This document shows, in pieces, positions 62,501 to 64,000 of a stretch of DNA of 64,000 bases; within the stretch, counting starts at the first letter, position 1; every line of letters starts with the position of its first letter. The stretch covers positions 90,956,615 to 91,020,614 of the forward strand of contig OX388346.1 of NCBI GenBank assembly GCA_947579665.1, written 5' to 3'. The notes beneath the pieces are model-generated. The model worked only from the letters and a program-made list of their open reading frames with translations, was not told the DNA's origin and did no database searches. The stretch comes from Sympetrum striolatum. Its lineage: Eukaryota; Arthropoda; Insecta; Odonata; Libellulidae. A program made the translations under genes and the position numbers.

Positions 62501-62940
62501 CGAGGTGACAACATGAGTTAACGATTTTTGTGATTGCGTTCAATGTGCAATTCAAAATTATTCTAAACATGTGAACGTTATTTTTATATTCTCCAAAAAG
62601 TTGATGTAACCCAAACATTATGTGCCTATCTAGTAAATCCCAATTCATTCATCGATCACCAACTTTAAAATGCTTTCCATTCATGTGATTGGATTTAAGG
62701 ATGATGCAGCAGGAGAAAAAGGAAAGTGTAATATATATGTTTACCATGACTTGTTACACGCTTATTCAAGTGTTATGGTTGTATTAATCCTGGTTCCAGA
62801 ATAAATTAAATAAATTAAAATCATTTTTCTTTCGTAATTATATTAAGTACTCTAAATGTCTGGTTGTTTTCTTTAATGTATTTGGGGGGAAAATACAATT
62901 TTGGGGGGAAGAGTTTTCTTTAATTCATATTCCACAAATT
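59569..62940. other. tetraspanin 3' flank and intergenic DNA, no gene recognised
   Basis: The first 150 bases are pyrimidine- and Ser-codon-rich and could belong to the 3' UTR or to an alternative last exon. Beyond that the DNA is AT-rich with frames below 80 codons that match nothing I know. Confidence 0.5.
60313..60318 (+). terminator. candidate polyadenylation signal AATAAA
   Basis: First clear AATAAA I found downstream of the tetraspanin stop, 745 bases after it. The motif is frequent by chance in AT-rich DNA, so this is only a candidate for the transcript end. Confidence 0.25.
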
Positions 62941-63738
62941 CTTAGTTCTTTTTTAGATGTTCTAGTTTCTAGATTGAATAACAGGTTACATTTTGATATT
63001 CACAGAAAACCAACTTCGTCCAACAATTTTATTCCCAATACTTCATTTCATCCAGAACAACATAAGCATGCTGCCTTTCACCATTTAGTACACAGGTTAA
63101 TTAACCTACCTCTAGACAATACTGGTTTTTATAAAGAACTCCATTTTATTAAAAATACTGCATTAATGTTGGGCTACAATACATCGTTAATTGATACTTT
63201 AGTAAAAAGATACAAATATAAGTTACTGATTCATAATAACTCTACTTTATCAGCAATGTCTTGTTCTTCTAATCAAAAATATATTAAAATTTCGTATCTT
63301 CCACCACTAAATAAAGGGTTACATAAAATTTTTAAGGCTCACAATTTAAAAATTTGCCTCTATAACCAGTTTAATCTTAAAAACTTTTTAGGCACCACAA
63401 AAGATAAAACAGACACACTCAAAAAATCAGGCCTTTATATGATTTCGTGCCCTGATTGTAACAAAAAATATGTTGGACAAACTACCAGGAAGTTAATTAC
63501 AAGATTTAAGGAACATCTTGCTCATTTCAAATACAGGAGGTTTGAAAATTCAGCTGTGGCCATGCATATGGCGGATCATGCTCATAATATTTCAATTAAT
63601 ATTTTAACCCTTTTACATAATGCAAATTTTGGATTAGATGCTTGGGAAAATTTATACGTATATAAAAATTTAAATAATATCAGGAATAATTATACTGACT
63701 TTGATAAAACTTTATTCTCTTTAACTGACATTACTTGA
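62941..63738 (+). pseudogene. Penelope-like RT C-terminus with GIY-YIG endonuclease
   Basis: About 265 open codons, entered in frame from the truncation (LSSFLDVLVSRLNNRLHFD, the FLDV...I/V segment at the end of the Penelope reverse transcriptase), then RKPTSSNNFIPNTSFHP and the linker. The GIY-YIG nuclease follows at about residues 153-182 of the frame counted from 62974: GLYMISCPDCNKKYVGQTTR with the Cys pair CPDC, the YVG box, and a conserved Arg and His in TRFKEH. These nucleases nick the target site for Penelope transposition. No stop or frameshift interrupts it, so it is relatively young, but without the RT core it cannot act alone. Confidence 0.88.
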
Positions 63739-63900
63739 CATTTTGCCCTTCAACTGTTTTTACGCTCTAGTCATTACCTTATAAATTTGACCATTTTCCC
63801 TTGGTACCCTGAAGATGCTGTTTGTTTCAAAAGCGAAATGTTCATTGGTGAAATTTTACTTTTGATGGTTTTTGGAATTCGGGTAATTATTTATCACTTA
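62941..63900 (+). mobile_element. Penelope-like retroelement, 5'-truncated
   Basis: Coding homology enters at about 62941 and runs to the stop at 63736-63738, followed by a short 3' UTR with a possible hammerhead-like core (ctgaaga at 63809, cgaaa at 63834). The upstream reverse transcriptase core is missing. Orientation is the same as the tetraspanin gene but beyond its end. Confidence 0.85.
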
Positions 63901-64000
63901 CAACCATCAGCGGATTTACTATTATTATTAGTTCTTTTAAGATTATATAGCTTCTGTCAGTAGAGAAGTCAAGCCAATGTATCATGCAATATACTGCAAT

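Noticed and set aside
1..64000. LTR retrotransposons, CRISPR arrays, rRNA genes
   Set aside because: Looked for paired long direct repeats with TG...CA ends, regular short repeats with spacers, and rRNA core sequences; none seen by eye.

Overview
The window reads as nuclear DNA of a large-genome arthropod, most likely an insect. It is AT-rich, gene-sparse and intron-rich. It carries decayed transposons of at least six animal superfamilies (RAG1-like/Transib-like, PIF/Harbinger, mariner, Tigger/pogo, CR1/L2-like LINE, Penelope-like) and tRNA-derived SINEs. No operons, bacterial promoters, CRISPR arrays or functional RNA genes were seen. The species cannot be named from the sequence.

Layout. 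1-15 kb: intergenic, with a roughly 0.5-kb inverted-repeat MITE (2227-2720, perfect 9-bp target duplication), scattered CpG-rich patches and a purine-rich block (12.4-13.3 kb). 15-25 kb: a repeat graveyard. It holds SINEs, a LINE tail, a 16-bp-period repeat, two Harbinger copies (one nuclease fragment on +, one spliced nuclease on -, and the remnant of the second Harbinger protein), a 40-bp perfect palindrome, an array of six degenerate units each with a tRNA B-box-like motif, and a 5'-truncated LINE on -. 25-37 kb: mostly unexplained intergenic DNA with a few CpG-rich patches.

37.7-59.6 kb holds the only host gene I can support: a tetraspanin on +, with coding exons at 39720-39917, 48468-48776, about 52566-52804, 54147-54389, 55863-56156 and 58684-59568. 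It has the four membrane segments and the CCG, PxSCC and late GC signatures. Its large extracellular loop is about 300 residues with proline-rich inserts, its C-terminal tail is about 285 residues and Gly/His-rich, and it may have a Gly-rich N-terminal extension from an upstream GC-rich exon. Exons 2 and 3 do not join in phase, so one small exon is probably unseen. Its introns hold the RAG1-like element (40.5-43.0 kb), a Tigger relic (46.6-47.8 kb), a SINE (56.6 kb) and an internally deleted mariner with intact ends (57059-58012).

The most striking observation is the element at 40.5-43.0 kb. Its broken, multi-exon minus-strand gene preserves the RAG1-type zinc-ligand pattern (CxxC, then HxxxxH) and the final acidic/NK/RxxS block. 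It lies between about 200-bp inverted repeats whose inner 150 bp are nearly identical. The window ends with the 3' part of a Penelope-like retroelement carrying a GIY-YIG endonuclease (62.9-63.9 kb).
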